A stretch of 64,000 nt of DNA, taken from NCBI GenBank assembly GCA_001310415.1, contig BAXE01000011.1, forward strand, positions 1 to 64,000. The letters are read 5' to 3'. Below the pieces are notes generated by a model. That model was not told the DNA's origin. It searched no databases and worked only from the letters and a program-made list of their open reading frames with translations. Positions 34,467 to 43,570 of this stretch are shown here, one piece after another. This DNA comes from Enterovibrio sp. JCM 19048 (GTDB lineage Bacteria; Pseudomonadota; Gammaproteobacteria; Enterobacterales; Vibrionaceae). The translations under genes were made by a program, and so were the position numbers. Every line of letters starts with the position of its first letter. Position 1 is the first letter of the stretch.

Positions 34467-35615
34467 ATGCATTTTACATACGTCAATCCAACTGTAATTC
34501 ATTTTGGCAAAGGCCAAATCAGTGCAATCCAAAGTGCCATTCCTGCCGGCAGCAAAGTGCTGGTGATTTACGGTGGTGGCTCGATCAAACGCAACGGCGT
34601 GTATGAGCAACTTGCCAAAGCGTTGGAAGGCCATGAATGGCTGGAGTTTTCCGGGGTAGAACCAAACCCGACCCGCGAAACCATGGACAAAGCTGTTGCT
34701 ATCGTCAAAGAACAAGGCGTGGATTTTATTCTTGCCGTGGGCGGCGGCTCAGTGATCGATGGTTCCAAGTTTGTCGCGGCAGCGGCGAAATATGACGGTG
34801 ATAGCTGGGACATCATGACCGGCAAACACACGGTGACCGAAGCGCTGCCGGTTGGTGCAATTCTGACGTTGCCGGCGACAGGCTCTGAATCAAACAGTGC
34901 AGCGGTAGTGACCTATGCCGCAGAGCAATCAAAGCGTGGCTTTTTCTCGCCAGCGGTACAGCCCAAATTTGCCGTGCTTGACCCTGACGTGATGAAAACT
35001 CTGCCAGAGCATCAATTGCTCAATGGCATTGTTGATGCCTGGGTGCATATCTGTGAGCAGTACCTGACCTATCCAACGGGCAATATGGTGCAGGAAGGAT
35101 ACGCTGAAAGCCTGCTTAAAAACCTCTTGGTACTGGGCGCACAGTTCGGTGAGCGCGACAATGATGCGTGGCGTGCAAACCTGATGTGGACAGCCAACCA
35201 GGCGCTCAATGGCATGCTGGCTTCCGGTATTCCACATGACTGGGCAACCCATATGATTGGCCATGAACTCACGGCGCTTTGGCATGTTGACCACGCGCGT
35301 TCCCTCGCCATCGTCCAGCCCTCACTACTGCGTGACCAACTTGACGCCAAACGCGCCAAGCTCGAACAAATGGGTCGCAATGTGTTTGGATTTGCCGACG
35401 CTGACGATCTGGCTGCCAAGACCATTGATGCGATTGAAAGTTTCTACCAATCACTGGGCGTTGACACTCAGTTCACCGCACCGGATATGACAAAAGCGCA
35501 GGCGATTGATGCGGTTATTACCAAACTGGAGGAGAACGGAATGGTGGCGATTGGCGAACACCAGGCCATAACACCTGAGGTTACCCGCCGTATTCTGGAC
35601 AGCGCATTCCAGTAA
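34467..35615 (+). CDS. yqhD: NADP-dependent iron-containing alcohol/aldehyde reductase YqhD
   Basis: Group III alcohol dehydrogenase that reduces toxic and short-chain aldehydes with NADPH. 382 residues from ATG 34467, preceded by AGGAAAGGAC; intact. Nucleotide motif YGGGSIKRNGVY and GGGSVIDGSKF; metal site D-V-H-H set in LNGIVDAWVHICEQY and MIGHELTALWHVDHA. E. coli YqhD is alike throughout. Possible part in handling aldehydes, but far from the PQQ locus and not in its operon. Confidence 0.93.
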   Translation: MHFTYVNPTVIHFGKGQISAIQSAIPAGSKVLVIYGGGSIKRNGVYEQLAKALEGHEWLEFSGVEPNPTRETMDKAVAIVKEQGVDFILAVGGGSVIDGSKFVAAAAKYDGDSWDIMTGKHTVTEALPVGAILTLPATGSESNSAAVVTYAAEQSKRGFFSPAVQPKFAVLDPDVMKTLPEHQLLNGIVDAWVHICEQYLTYPTGNMVQEGYAESLLKNLLVLGAQFGERDNDAWRANLMWTANQALNGMLASGIPHDWATHMIGHELTALWHVDHARSLAIVQPSLLRDQLDAKRAKLEQMGRNVFGFADADDLAAKTIDAIESFYQSLGVDTQFTAPDMTKAQAIDAVITKLEENGMVAIGEHQAITPEVTRRILDSAFQ

Positions 35616-35633
35616 CACGCAACTGAGTACTAT

Positions 35634-35668
35634 CAAGCCGGATACCTTATGTGTTCGGCTTTTTTGTT
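35634..35668 (+). terminator. Terminator after yqhD
   Basis: AAGCCGGATAC / GTGTTCGGCTT stem (with wobble pairs) followed by six T. Confidence 0.7.
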
Positions 35669-35819
35669 TTTTGGGGGTATGCCCATTGGCAACCATGGTT
35701 GACGCAGAACTATCCCGACTTGGGTATTGGGGAGACATCGGGTAGAATCCGCACACTTTTTTATCAGGTACTGTATGTAGACAGTGCCATCGAGTGACCA
35801 ATAGCGACGAGGTTTATCC

Positions 35820-36870
35820 ATGCTGAACGAAACAACTGACATCCAAAACGCATCATCGGGCGACGTGCTTGAGGGTGTGTCCTACCCGTCAGCGCGCTTC
35901 AGTGTGGCTCCGATGCTTGATTGGACTGACCGCCACTGCCGCTACTTCCACCGTATCCTTTCCAAGAATGCACTGCTGTACACCGAGATGGTGACGACCG
36001 GTGCCATCATTCACGGTAAAGGCGACTTTCTGGCGTATAACGAGGAAGAGCATCCGCTGGCGCTGCAACTGGGTGGTTCCAACCCAGTCGATCTGGCGCA
36101 TTGTGCCAAGCTGGCGGTGGAACGTGGCTATGATGAAATCAACCTCAACGTCGGTTGTCCGTCTGACCGCGTTCAGAACGGCCGTTTTGGTGCCTGCCTG
36201 ATGGGTGAAGCCGAACTGGTTGCCCAGTGTGTTGCGGCAATGAAAGAGGTGGTGGACGTACCGGTAACGGTGAAAACCCGTATCGGTATCGACGATCAGG
36301 ACAGCTATGACTTTTTGGTGGACTTCGTGCGCACTGTCAGCGAAAAAGGCGGTTGCACCGATTTCACTATCCATGCCCGTAAAGCCTGGTTGTCTGGCCT
36401 GAGCCCGAAAGAAAACCGTGAAATCCCGCCACTGGATTACCCGCGCGTATACCAGCTGAAAAAGACTTCCCACACCTGACCATGGGGATTAACGGCGGCA
36501 TCACCTCGCTGGAGCAGTGCGAAGAACACCTGCAGTTTATGGATGGCGTGATGGTTGGCCGTGAAGCGTACCAAAGCCATACATGCTGGCGGAAGTTGAC
36601 AGCCGTCTGTTTGGCAGCAATGCACCAATCATCAAGCGCAGCGATGCCGTAAAGGCGATGTTCCCTTACATCGAAGCGGAGCTGAGTAAAGGCACTTACC
36701 TGAACCACATCAGCCGCCACATGCTGGGTCTGTTCCAGAACATGCCGGGTGCACGTCAGTGGCGCCGCTACATCAGTGAAAATGCTCACAAGCCCGGATC
36801 GGGCATTGAAGTGCTGGAGCTGCGCTGGCGAAAATTCCAGAACATCTGGATGTGTAACCACACTGGTTAA
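35820..36870 (+). CDS. dusA: tRNA-dihydrouridine synthase A (two frame breaks)
   Basis: FMN/NADPH enzyme reducing U20/U20a in t[34 protein letters not shown], and [19 protein letters not shown] with the catalytic Cys. Breaks in the A-run at 36459-36463 and near 36578 (CCC read as CC); beyond them [17 protein letters not shown] and [17 protein letters not shown] continue DusA. Restored length is 350 residues (E. coli 330-345). Next to pspG, as in E. coli. Confidence 0.95.
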
Positions 36871-36974
36871 AAAAGCCACTTTATGTGGTGTAAATTGCTA
36901 AATCTTTTAGAAGGCGTCACAGGCAGTTGTGACGACTTTTTGCTATCTATTTGATTATTAGGTTTATTGTAAAG

Positions 36975-36991
36975 TTGGCCTGCTTCGTGCA
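36975..36991 (+). promoter_or_regulatory. Sigma-54 promoter for pspG
   Basis: TTGGCCTG-CTTC-GTGCA: the GG of the -24 element (36977-36978) and GC of the -12 element (36989-36990) have the required spacing. It lies 46 bases before the pspG start. PspG in E. coli is transcribed by sigma-54 with PspF. Confidence 0.85.
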
Positions 36992-37036
36992 ATGACGTCT
37001 ACATCAATGGAACGTCACGTACCTTAGGAGGGTCAG

Positions 37037-37301
37037 ATGATTGAGTTTCTGTTTCTGGTTGGTTTTACCATTGCGCTGTTGGCGACAGGTTTGAGCTTCA
37101 TCGGCATCATCGCTGCATGGCGGTAGGGTTTATCGTGATGGCTCTGGCCGGTATGGTTGGCTGATGTTTAAGTTGCTGCCATGGATTGTGTTGATTGCGG
37201 TGATTGTATGGCTGCTTAAAGGTAGGGATAAAACCGCACACCAGTGCCGCGACTATTGTTACAAACGCTCCCGCCGTTACCACAATGCGCGCCGGTACTG
37301 A
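37037..37301 (+). CDS. pspG: Phage shock protein PspG (two frame breaks)
   Basis: Small inner-membrane effector of the phage shock (envelope stress) response. MIEFLFLVGFTIALLATGLS, then after repair GFIVMALAGMVGLMFKLLPW and a second hydrophobic stretch, with the basic Tyr/Arg-rich end YKRSRRYHNARRY. Breaks near 37115 (GCCATG read as GCATG) and 37161 (GGCCTG read as GGCTG). Restored length is 88 residues (E. coli 80). Downstream of dusA and behind a sigma-54 promoter. Confidence 0.88.
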
Positions 37302-37442
37302 CCGGCGCCCGCCTTGCAGGGGCAGACAGCGTTATTGACTTATTCCGCATAAAAATCCGGCAGGATGTGCGGAATATTTGTCTTGGTTTTGCTATAGTGC
37401 TCGCAAACATAAACTCAAAAATGTAAGGCGGAGCCCTTTCAA

Positions 37443-38081
37443 ATGAAAAAACTAAACCTTTCTCTTGCTGCGCTGGCAGTGGCAGGCGCATTTTCAATGC
37501 CGGCTCAGTCAGCAGTGCTTCTTGGGGCGAAAGTGGGCGCAGATGCGTGGTACGCGGATGCGAAAATCAACGACGTTCGTGCCGATGACGCAAGTGTTCA
37601 GCCATCTTACTACGCCGCTTTTGAACACTTTATCCCGCTGATCCCTAACGCGAAAGTGCGTTACACCGGCGTGGAATCTGCAAAATTCAACACCGATTTC
37701 TCCCAGTATGACTTCATTGCGTACTACGAAATCCTGGACAATGACCTGCTGTCTTTCGACATCGGTCTGAACCTGCAAAACTTCACTGGCCGCTTCGCAG
37801 GCCAGCAGTTTGACGAGTGGCAGCCAAACGTATACTCAGACGTGCGCCTGGGCATTCCTGCAACGCCAGTATCACTGTTCGGTAGCTTCAGCTTTGGTAG
37901 CTACGACGAAAACAACACCGTAGACGGTGAAGCAGGTATCCTGTTCACTGTGGGCCTGGTGGCTGCTGACCTGAACTTCAAAGCGGGCTACCGCATTCAG
38001 GACTACGATTTCAACTACTTCGCGACCAAGCAATCGTTCCAAAACGACGGTTTCTTCGGTGGTGTAGAGCTGAACTTCTAA
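37443..38081 (+). CDS. TIGR04219-family outer-membrane beta-barrel protein
   Basis: 212 residues, intact. Signal peptide ending PAQSA (residue 23). Beta-rich body with DIGLNLQNFTGRF, NVYSDVRLGIPATPVSLFG and the C-terminal Phe (GVELNF) of a barrel. This pattern matches the TIGR04219 family found in Vibrionaceae and Shewanella; function unknown. Confidence 0.78.
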   Translation: MKKLNLSLAALAVAGAFSMPAQSAVLLGAKVGADAWYADAKINDVRADDASVQPSYYAAFEHFIPLIPNAKVRYTGVESAKFNTDFSQYDFIAYYEILDNDLLSFDIGLNLQNFTGRFAGQQFDEWQPNVYSDVRLGIPATPVSLFGSFSFGSYDENNTVDGEAGILFTVGLVAADLNFKAGYRIQDYDFNYFATKQSFQNDGFFGGVELNF

Positions 38082-38098
38082 TCTTCGGATTAGCAGAC

Positions 38099-38125
38099 AA
38101 AAACCGCGCTCCGGCGCGGTTTTTT
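38099..38125. terminator. Bidirectional terminator
   Basis: AAACCGCGC-tcc-GGCGCGGTTTTTT between the barrel gene and the convergent ABC permease. It marks the left edge of the PQQ locus. Confidence 0.9.
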
Positions 38126-38145
38126 GTGCCTGCAATCTGGTGAAT

Positions 38146-38931
38146 TCAGCCGCCTTTCTTTCCGGTTTCTTTGACGGGCTGGAAGCCAATGACTGCCAGT
38201 ACCACGAAGGCAAAGGTACAACCCGCCACCACCAAAAGTGCATTGAGGTTGAGCTGTTGGTAGAGGGCAAAACGGATCAGTTCGACCCCGAAGGTGAAGG
38301 GGTTAAAACGGCAAATCTCATACAGCCATAAACTGGCTTCCTGCATTTTCCACAGCGGATAAAGGGCGGAAGAGAGAAAGAACATCGGGAAGATGACAAA
38401 GTTCATCACCCCAGCGAAGTTTTCCAGCTGTTTGATGCGAGAAGCAATCACAATCCCGAGAGCACTCAGCATCAGGCAACCAGGAAAAGGGCGGGGATCA
38501 CCATCAGATATCCCATGGGGGAAAGCGGCCTGTCATACAGGGCGGCAATCACCAGAAACGCCCCCACCTGCAACACGCTCACCAGGCGCTCGCGATCTGC
38601 TTGGACAATAGCAGAAACGGCCGGGGCAGCGGGCTGGTCAGCAGCACCTTGATACTGCCCATCTCGCGGTCATACACAATCGACAGGGAGCTTTGCATGC
38701 CGTTGAACAGCAAAATCATGGCGCACAGTCCGGGCAGGATATATTCCTCGTAATTGATGTAGGTGCTGTAGGGCTCCATGATAGCGATGCCGAGCGCGGC
38801 GCGGAAACCGGCGGCAAACACCACCAGCCAGAGCAAAGGGCGCACCAGACTGGCCGCGAAACGTGCCCGCTGGGAAAAAAGCGCAACCACTCGCGGTAGC
38901 AAATGCCGACAAAGGCGTACCAGTATTTCAT
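38146..38931 (-). CDS. ABC-2-type permease of PQQ alcohol-oxidation system (three frame breaks)
   Basis: Inner-membrane permease, six predicted helices, related to PedC of the Pseudomonas alcohol-oxidation cluster. N-terminus MKYWYAFVGICYREWLRFF; then LVRPLLWLVVFAAGFRA, EEYILPGLCAMILLFNGMQS, YDREMGSIKVLLTSPLPR and NFVIFPMFFLSSALYPLW. Breaks near 38878 (T7 read as T6), 38585 and 38476 (both CCTG context on the minus strand). Restored length is 262 residues. ATGA overlap with the ABC ATPase gene. Exported or imported substrate not known. Confidence 0.88.
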
Positions 38932-39653
38932 GCACCACGCTCCGTGCCGTCATCGGCTGTCAGGGTAGCAAACACTTTGGCGAGGGTCGGGTGCTGGTGG
39001 AGCGTGCGCAACTCCTGAGCGGTATTGTGTGCCCGAAGTTTACCTTTGTGGAGGATCACCACATCGTCTTTGTCGTCCACCTCTTCAATCAGGTGAGTGG
39101 CCCACAGCACGCAAAGCGGTTGCTGGTCGCAGAGCGAACGTACCGCGTCAGACAGCGAAGATCGCGCCTTGGGATCGAGGCCACTGGTGGGTTCGTCCAA
39201 CAACAAAATCGATGGTGAGTGCATCAATGAACGCACCAGCTCAGTACGGCGGCGGTGACCGCCGTTGAGGCTGCGAACTTTGTCATTGAGCCTGTCCGCA
39301 AGGGAAAAGTGTTCCAGCAAAGGCGCGGCTTTCTTCAGGCTTTGCGTTTTGCTGAAACCGTGCAGCGCCCCGTAGTAACTGAGGTTTTGCCCCACGGTTA
39401 AGTCCAGATCCAGGGTATTTTGCTGGAACACCATACCAAGCTTTGCCATGGTGTTCCGGTCGGGCTTTTGACCCAAAAGATGAATTTCGCCCTGTTGCAC
39501 CGGGGTCAACCGGGTCAGGAGTGAAAACAGGGTACTTTTTCCGGCGCCGTTGGGGCCGAGTAGCATATGCAGGCCGCGCACAAGGGAGAATGAAACCCCA
39601 TCCAATGCGCAGCGCGTGCCGTAGTGGTGAGTAAGTGCAGAAACATCAATCAT
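38928..39653 (-). CDS. ABC transporter ATP-binding protein of PQQ alcohol-oxidation system
   Basis: 241 residues, intact. Walker A GPNGAGKST (residues 34-42), Q-loop VFQQNTLDLDLTV, signature LNGGHRRR (the usual LSGGQ is altered), Walker B SILLLDEPTSGLDP and switch His WATHLIEEV. Same layout as the PedB-type ATPases near PQQ alcohol dehydrogenases. Couples with the permease whose start overlaps its stop codon. Confidence 0.93.
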   Translation of the reverse strand: MIDVSALTHHYGTRCALDGVSFSLVRGLHMLLGPNGAGKSTLFSLLTRLTPVQQGEIHLLGQKPDRNTMAKLGMVFQQNTLDLDLTVGQNLSYYGALHGFSKTQSLKKAAPLLEHFSLADRLNDKVRSLNGGHRRRTELVRSLMHSPSILLLDEPTSGLDPKARSSLSDAVRSLCDQQPLCVLWATHLIEEVDDKDDVVILHKGKLRAHNTAQELRTLHQHPTLAKVFATLTADDGTERGA

Positions 39654-39672
39654 GCGCCGGGATCACCGTCTC

Positions 39673-40648
39673 CTATTCAACCTGACGTACCGCCACGCCC
39701 CAAGGGTAGCGGCCAACTTTCACCGTTTTGATCACTTCGCGGTTAGGCACATCAATGATGGAGACATCGCCGCTGACCCCGTTGGTGGCGAGCAGTCTGT
39801 CCTGCGCTTCATTAAACGCCATTTGCCACACGCGGCGGCCGACCAGCAGGTAATCTTCCACTTCCAAGGTGTCAGTATTGACCACCGCAACGTGGTTTGC
39901 AGGCCCCAGTGCGACAAAAGCGGTTTTACCGTCACCGGTAATTTGCACACCCACCGGCTGCACTTTGTCCTTGTGCACCCCTTTGGGGGCAAAGCCAATT
40001 TTCTTGATGATCTCTTTGCTGTCGGTATCAATCACCGACACCGTACCGCCAATCTCTGCACTGACCAAAGCTGTTTGCCGTCAGGCGTGAAGGTGGCGTA
40101 GCGCGGGCGGGCGTCCACCAGGGTGTTGTGCACCATCTGGTTGGTTTCGGTATCAATCCAATGCGCCATATTGGAGGTTTCTGAGGTGATGATCGCCATT
40201 TTTCCGTCCGGGCTGACCGCCACCCCTTCCGGCTCAACCCCTACCTCTACCTGCGCGATAACACTGGAGCCTGGGATGTCGACCACCGTCATCAGGGCAT
40301 CATCTTCGTTGGCGATATAGAGGCGCTTGCCATCCGGGCTCAGGGCAAACAGTTCCGGATCTTCACCGGATGGCAGCTCACCGACGATAGTATTGGTGGC
40401 CAAGTCCATGATCTGTACGGTGTCAGATTCACTGGCACAGATATAGAGCTGGGTACCGTCTTTACTGATCTCAATTCCCCGCGGACGATCCCCGACCTCA
40501 ATGGTGTCCGTCACTTCCATGGTGTCCATGTCGATCACGCTGATGGTGTCATCCTTTCATTGGCAACATAGGCCACTTCCTTGGCAAGGGCAGGTGACGC
40601 GAACAGCGCTGCCAGGGTCATGGCAAGCAAGGGTTTGGGAAAGTTCAT
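39673..40648 (-). CDS. PQQ-associated YVTN beta-propeller protein (two frame breaks)
   Basis: Periplasmic protein with signal peptide (MNFPKPLLAMTLAALF then ASPALA). Seven-bladed propeller repeats of about 42 residues with the YVTN-type pattern: ISVIDMDTMEVTDTIEVGDR, VQIMDLATNTIVGELPSGED, MTVVDIPGSSVIAQVEVGVE. This is the 'PQQ-dependent catabolism-associated beta-propeller' type. Breaks near 40556 (A-run) and 40066 (GG read as G). Restored length is 325 residues. Role undetermined; travels with PQQ alcohol dehydrogenase operons. Confidence 0.88.
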
Positions 40649-40688
40649 GGTGATGTCCTTCTGTTAACTGTCAGGTTTCCAACAGGGT

Positions 40689-41878
40689 TCAAAACTGGCG
40701 GCACTCACTTTGCGCTTCATCGACACCGAGGGAGTCGAGTTCGTTGCGCGGATGCAAGAAACCGTCAAACGGGGCACTGGCCACCAGCGCCTGGGCATCG
40801 AACAAGGGCACGGTTTGCCGCAGTTGACCGTTCCATGGCCGGTAGGTGAGCTTGCGCCCTTTATAGGCCGCAAGCTGGAATTTATCGCTCATGATAAAAG
40901 GCAAAACCGTGGCCACATCACCGCTGTTGAGCACAGTGACGGCCTCATTGACGGAACGCACCGCCACCCAGGCGGCGAAGTCTTTGGTTGTCATTGGGCG
41001 GTCGAATTTTTTGGTGAAGCGGTTTTGAAGCTGAACCGCACCCCACTGTTCAATCACATAGCTCCAGCCATCAGCGCGCAGGCCATGGGTGCCAATGACA
41101 GGGCGGGGAAGCCAGGTGTTGTAGGGGAGGTGCTGGCCGAAAAGGTTGCTTTCATCAATCACCCACACCGCGTCGTAATCACTCGCCTGGGTGAAAAGGG
41201 GCAGCTCGGCGGAAGCAGTGCGGCGAAGGTCGGTATCAAAATTCCACACCTTCTCTTTGATGATTTTCTGGTTGAACTTCGTGAGTGATGATTTGGTCGC
41301 AGTGAGAAACTTGGCATCGGCATCGGTGATACCGGAAACCAGAAACACCTCAGTCAGCCTGCGGACACGAAGCCACTGGCCGAGGCATCAGCGCGCATAC
41401 CATAGCTCAGCGCAGTATGCAGGGTATTGGGCAGGCATACCGTGGTACGCAGAGCGTCATCCTGATTGCCGACATTGAAAATCAGGGCGTCGTCCGGCAA
41501 TGCCTTTCGCAGGCCTTGTAGCAGCGGGGTGTCGAGGTCGGCGAGGAAAAAGCGCATGCCGGTGTCATACCATGCCTTGGCCGCAGCATTGATTGCCGCC
41601 GGGTCGTCACTGGTTTCGGTGTGGATGCTGTACTTCTGGCCAAGAAATTTGCCAGTGCCATTAGCGTCACTGACTGCAAGCTCTGCCCCTGATTCACCGT
41701 TATTTTCCGGCTCAGCCAGATACTCGGGAACGGCGGTGGTGGTTTCCACCGGCTGCCTCAAAAGGCCAAATGCCACCTCTACGGCATAGGCTTTAGCTGC
41801 GCCAGTCAGCATAAGCAAGACGCTGATGATGGCGAGGTAATTCCCTGTTTTTCCGGTGCTTGATTCCCGTTTCTTCAT
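40689..41878 (-). CDS. Periplasmic substrate-binding protein, PQQ-ADH-associated ABC system (frame break)
   Basis: Leads the leftward operon. Signal peptide/membrane anchor (residues 14-32), then a branched-chain-amino-acid-type binding fold with GMRFFLADLDTPLLQGLRKA, IFNVGNQDDALR and SDYDAVWVIDESNLFGQHLP; ends ECRQF. Breaks near 41385 (CCC read as CC). Restored length is 396 residues, the size of the PQQ-dehydrogenase-linked binding-protein family. Ligand unknown. Confidence 0.85.
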
Positions 41879-42064
41879 TCACACAGCCCGCTTTTAATCA
41901 CGTTATTACTGTATGCGGCCGCCATGCTGTTTGCCAAAAGCAGGTCGAGACTTTGGCAAAATTCATCCCAAAGAATGAGGAATATCCCCGCTTTTGTACC
42001 ATGTTCTCAACGCACTGCCGCTCCTACACTTTTTCCAGCACCGCAAATTAGGAGCCAGAGAAAC

Positions 42065-42516
42065 ATGGAAAAGGTTGAACGAAACATCTGCGTTATTACC
42101 GCTGTTGCACTGCTGGGCTTTTTCGGCACGCAAATGGCATTCGCCCACGGCAACGTCACCCCGCAATCTATCGATACGTCCACCATTCCCACCCTTGGCG
42201 AAGAGTGGTCAGACACCAATCCCTACCGTGAAGTGGAAGGGGATGTTCGGGTGGAAGTCGAGCGCATCGGCGCCTCGGCCTACAACCAGAACTGTGCCGA
42301 TGCCATGGCCTGGAAGGCATTTCCGGCGGCATCGCCCCGGATCTCAGAATGCTGGCGCCGGATTACGACGGTGACGAGTGGTACATCTACCGTGTCCAGA
42401 ATGGCGCAGTGCGTAACGGTGCGGTTTACATGCCGAAAATGACCGAGCACCTCAACCAGGAAGCGCTGTGGGCTATCCGCACCTGGCTGGAATCCGTGGC
42501 ACCGGAAAACGGCTAA
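42065..42516 (+). CDS. pedF: Cytochrome c-550 PedF-type electron acceptor (frame break)
   Basis: Periplasmic electron acceptor for the quinoprotein dehydrogenase. Signal peptide ending MAFA. Conserved GNVTPQSIDTSTIPTLGEEW, then GASAYNQNCARCHG with the single CxxCH haem site after repair, and Met ligand in AVYMPKM. The break near 42299 falls inside the haem motif itself (GCCCGATGC read as GCCGATGC). Restored length is 150 residues. Divergent from the binding-protein operon. Confidence 0.9.
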
Positions 42517-42531
42517 CAGGGAGGGCGGAAG

Positions 42532-43474
42532 ATGCGAAAACTGATGGTCACCCTCTGTTTGATGCTGGGATTGAGCCTGTCACAGCCATTACAGGCGCTC
42601 TCCTACGATGACATCCAGGCGCGTGGGGAGATTGCCATTGCGGTGTATCGCGATTTTCCGCCCTATTCCTTTACCGATGAAAACGGCGAACCGGCCGGGA
42701 TAGACATTGAGCTCGCCAAGGCATTGGCGCATGGGCTCGGCGTCAAACTCGATTTGCGCTGGATGACACCGGACGAAACGGTCGATGACGACATGCGCAA
42801 TTACCTCTGGAAAGGATGAATCTCACCAGTGAAGACGGTCAGCGGGTCAAGGCTGATGTGATGCTGCGGGTACCTTACGACAGGGAGTTTGCGTTTAAGC
42901 GTGATGATTTGGGGCTGCCTGCCCATGAGTTAGTGCACATGTTCGCCCCGTATCAGCGCGAGCGCTGGGCTATGGCCTACGATGCTGCGCAGATGGACAA
43001 ACCGCAAACCGCAGCCCGGTTTATGTATTACCCCGTCGGCGTGGAAGTCGACACCGTTCCCCAGTTTTACCTCACTACCGCCATGGGCGGTCGTTTCCGT
43101 GATAACACCCACACCTTCCCCAGCGTGCCCGAGGCTTTCCGTGCCCTGCGAAGCGGCGATGTCGCATGGTGATGGGCATGGCTTCCCAGCTTGAGTGGCT
43201 GCACCAAAAGCCAGGCGGGGAAGGGAAAAAAGCACCAACCGAACAACTGACCGAGCTGGCCTTTCCCCTGCTTGGCCGCAGCGACTGGGAACTGGGAATG
43301 GCGGTACATGCCAACTACCGCCAGCTTGCCTATGCGCTGGAAGACATTGTGATGGAACACATCAACAACGGCGATTTTATCCGCTGGGGAGAGAAATACG
43401 GGGTCGATTACCAGCTCCCGGAGCGCTTTCTCTCGGCGCAAACCGATCCAGAAATAATGACAGGAACACAGTAA
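42532..43474 (+). CDS. MoxJ-like quinoprotein-associated periplasmic binding protein (two frame breaks)
   Basis: Solute-binding-protein fold of the family next to methanol/alcohol quinoproteins (MoxJ/XoxJ-like), thought to help activate or hold the dehydrogenase. Signal peptide ending PLQA. GEIAIAVYRDFPPYSFTDEN and GIDIELAKALAHGLGVKLDL; ends near NNGDFIRWGEKYGVDY. Breaks near 42815 (GGG read as GG) and 43165 (GCCATGG read as GCATGG). Restored length is 314 residues. Lies between the cytochrome and the dehydrogenase. Confidence 0.85.
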
Positions 43475-43570
43475 ACCCTACGTAAAACTTGGCGCCTGCC
43501 GTCGCCGGTGGGCAGAACAACAACGACAGAACGTGCTTGCGAAAGCATGCGCCATCAAAGAGGTATCCTT

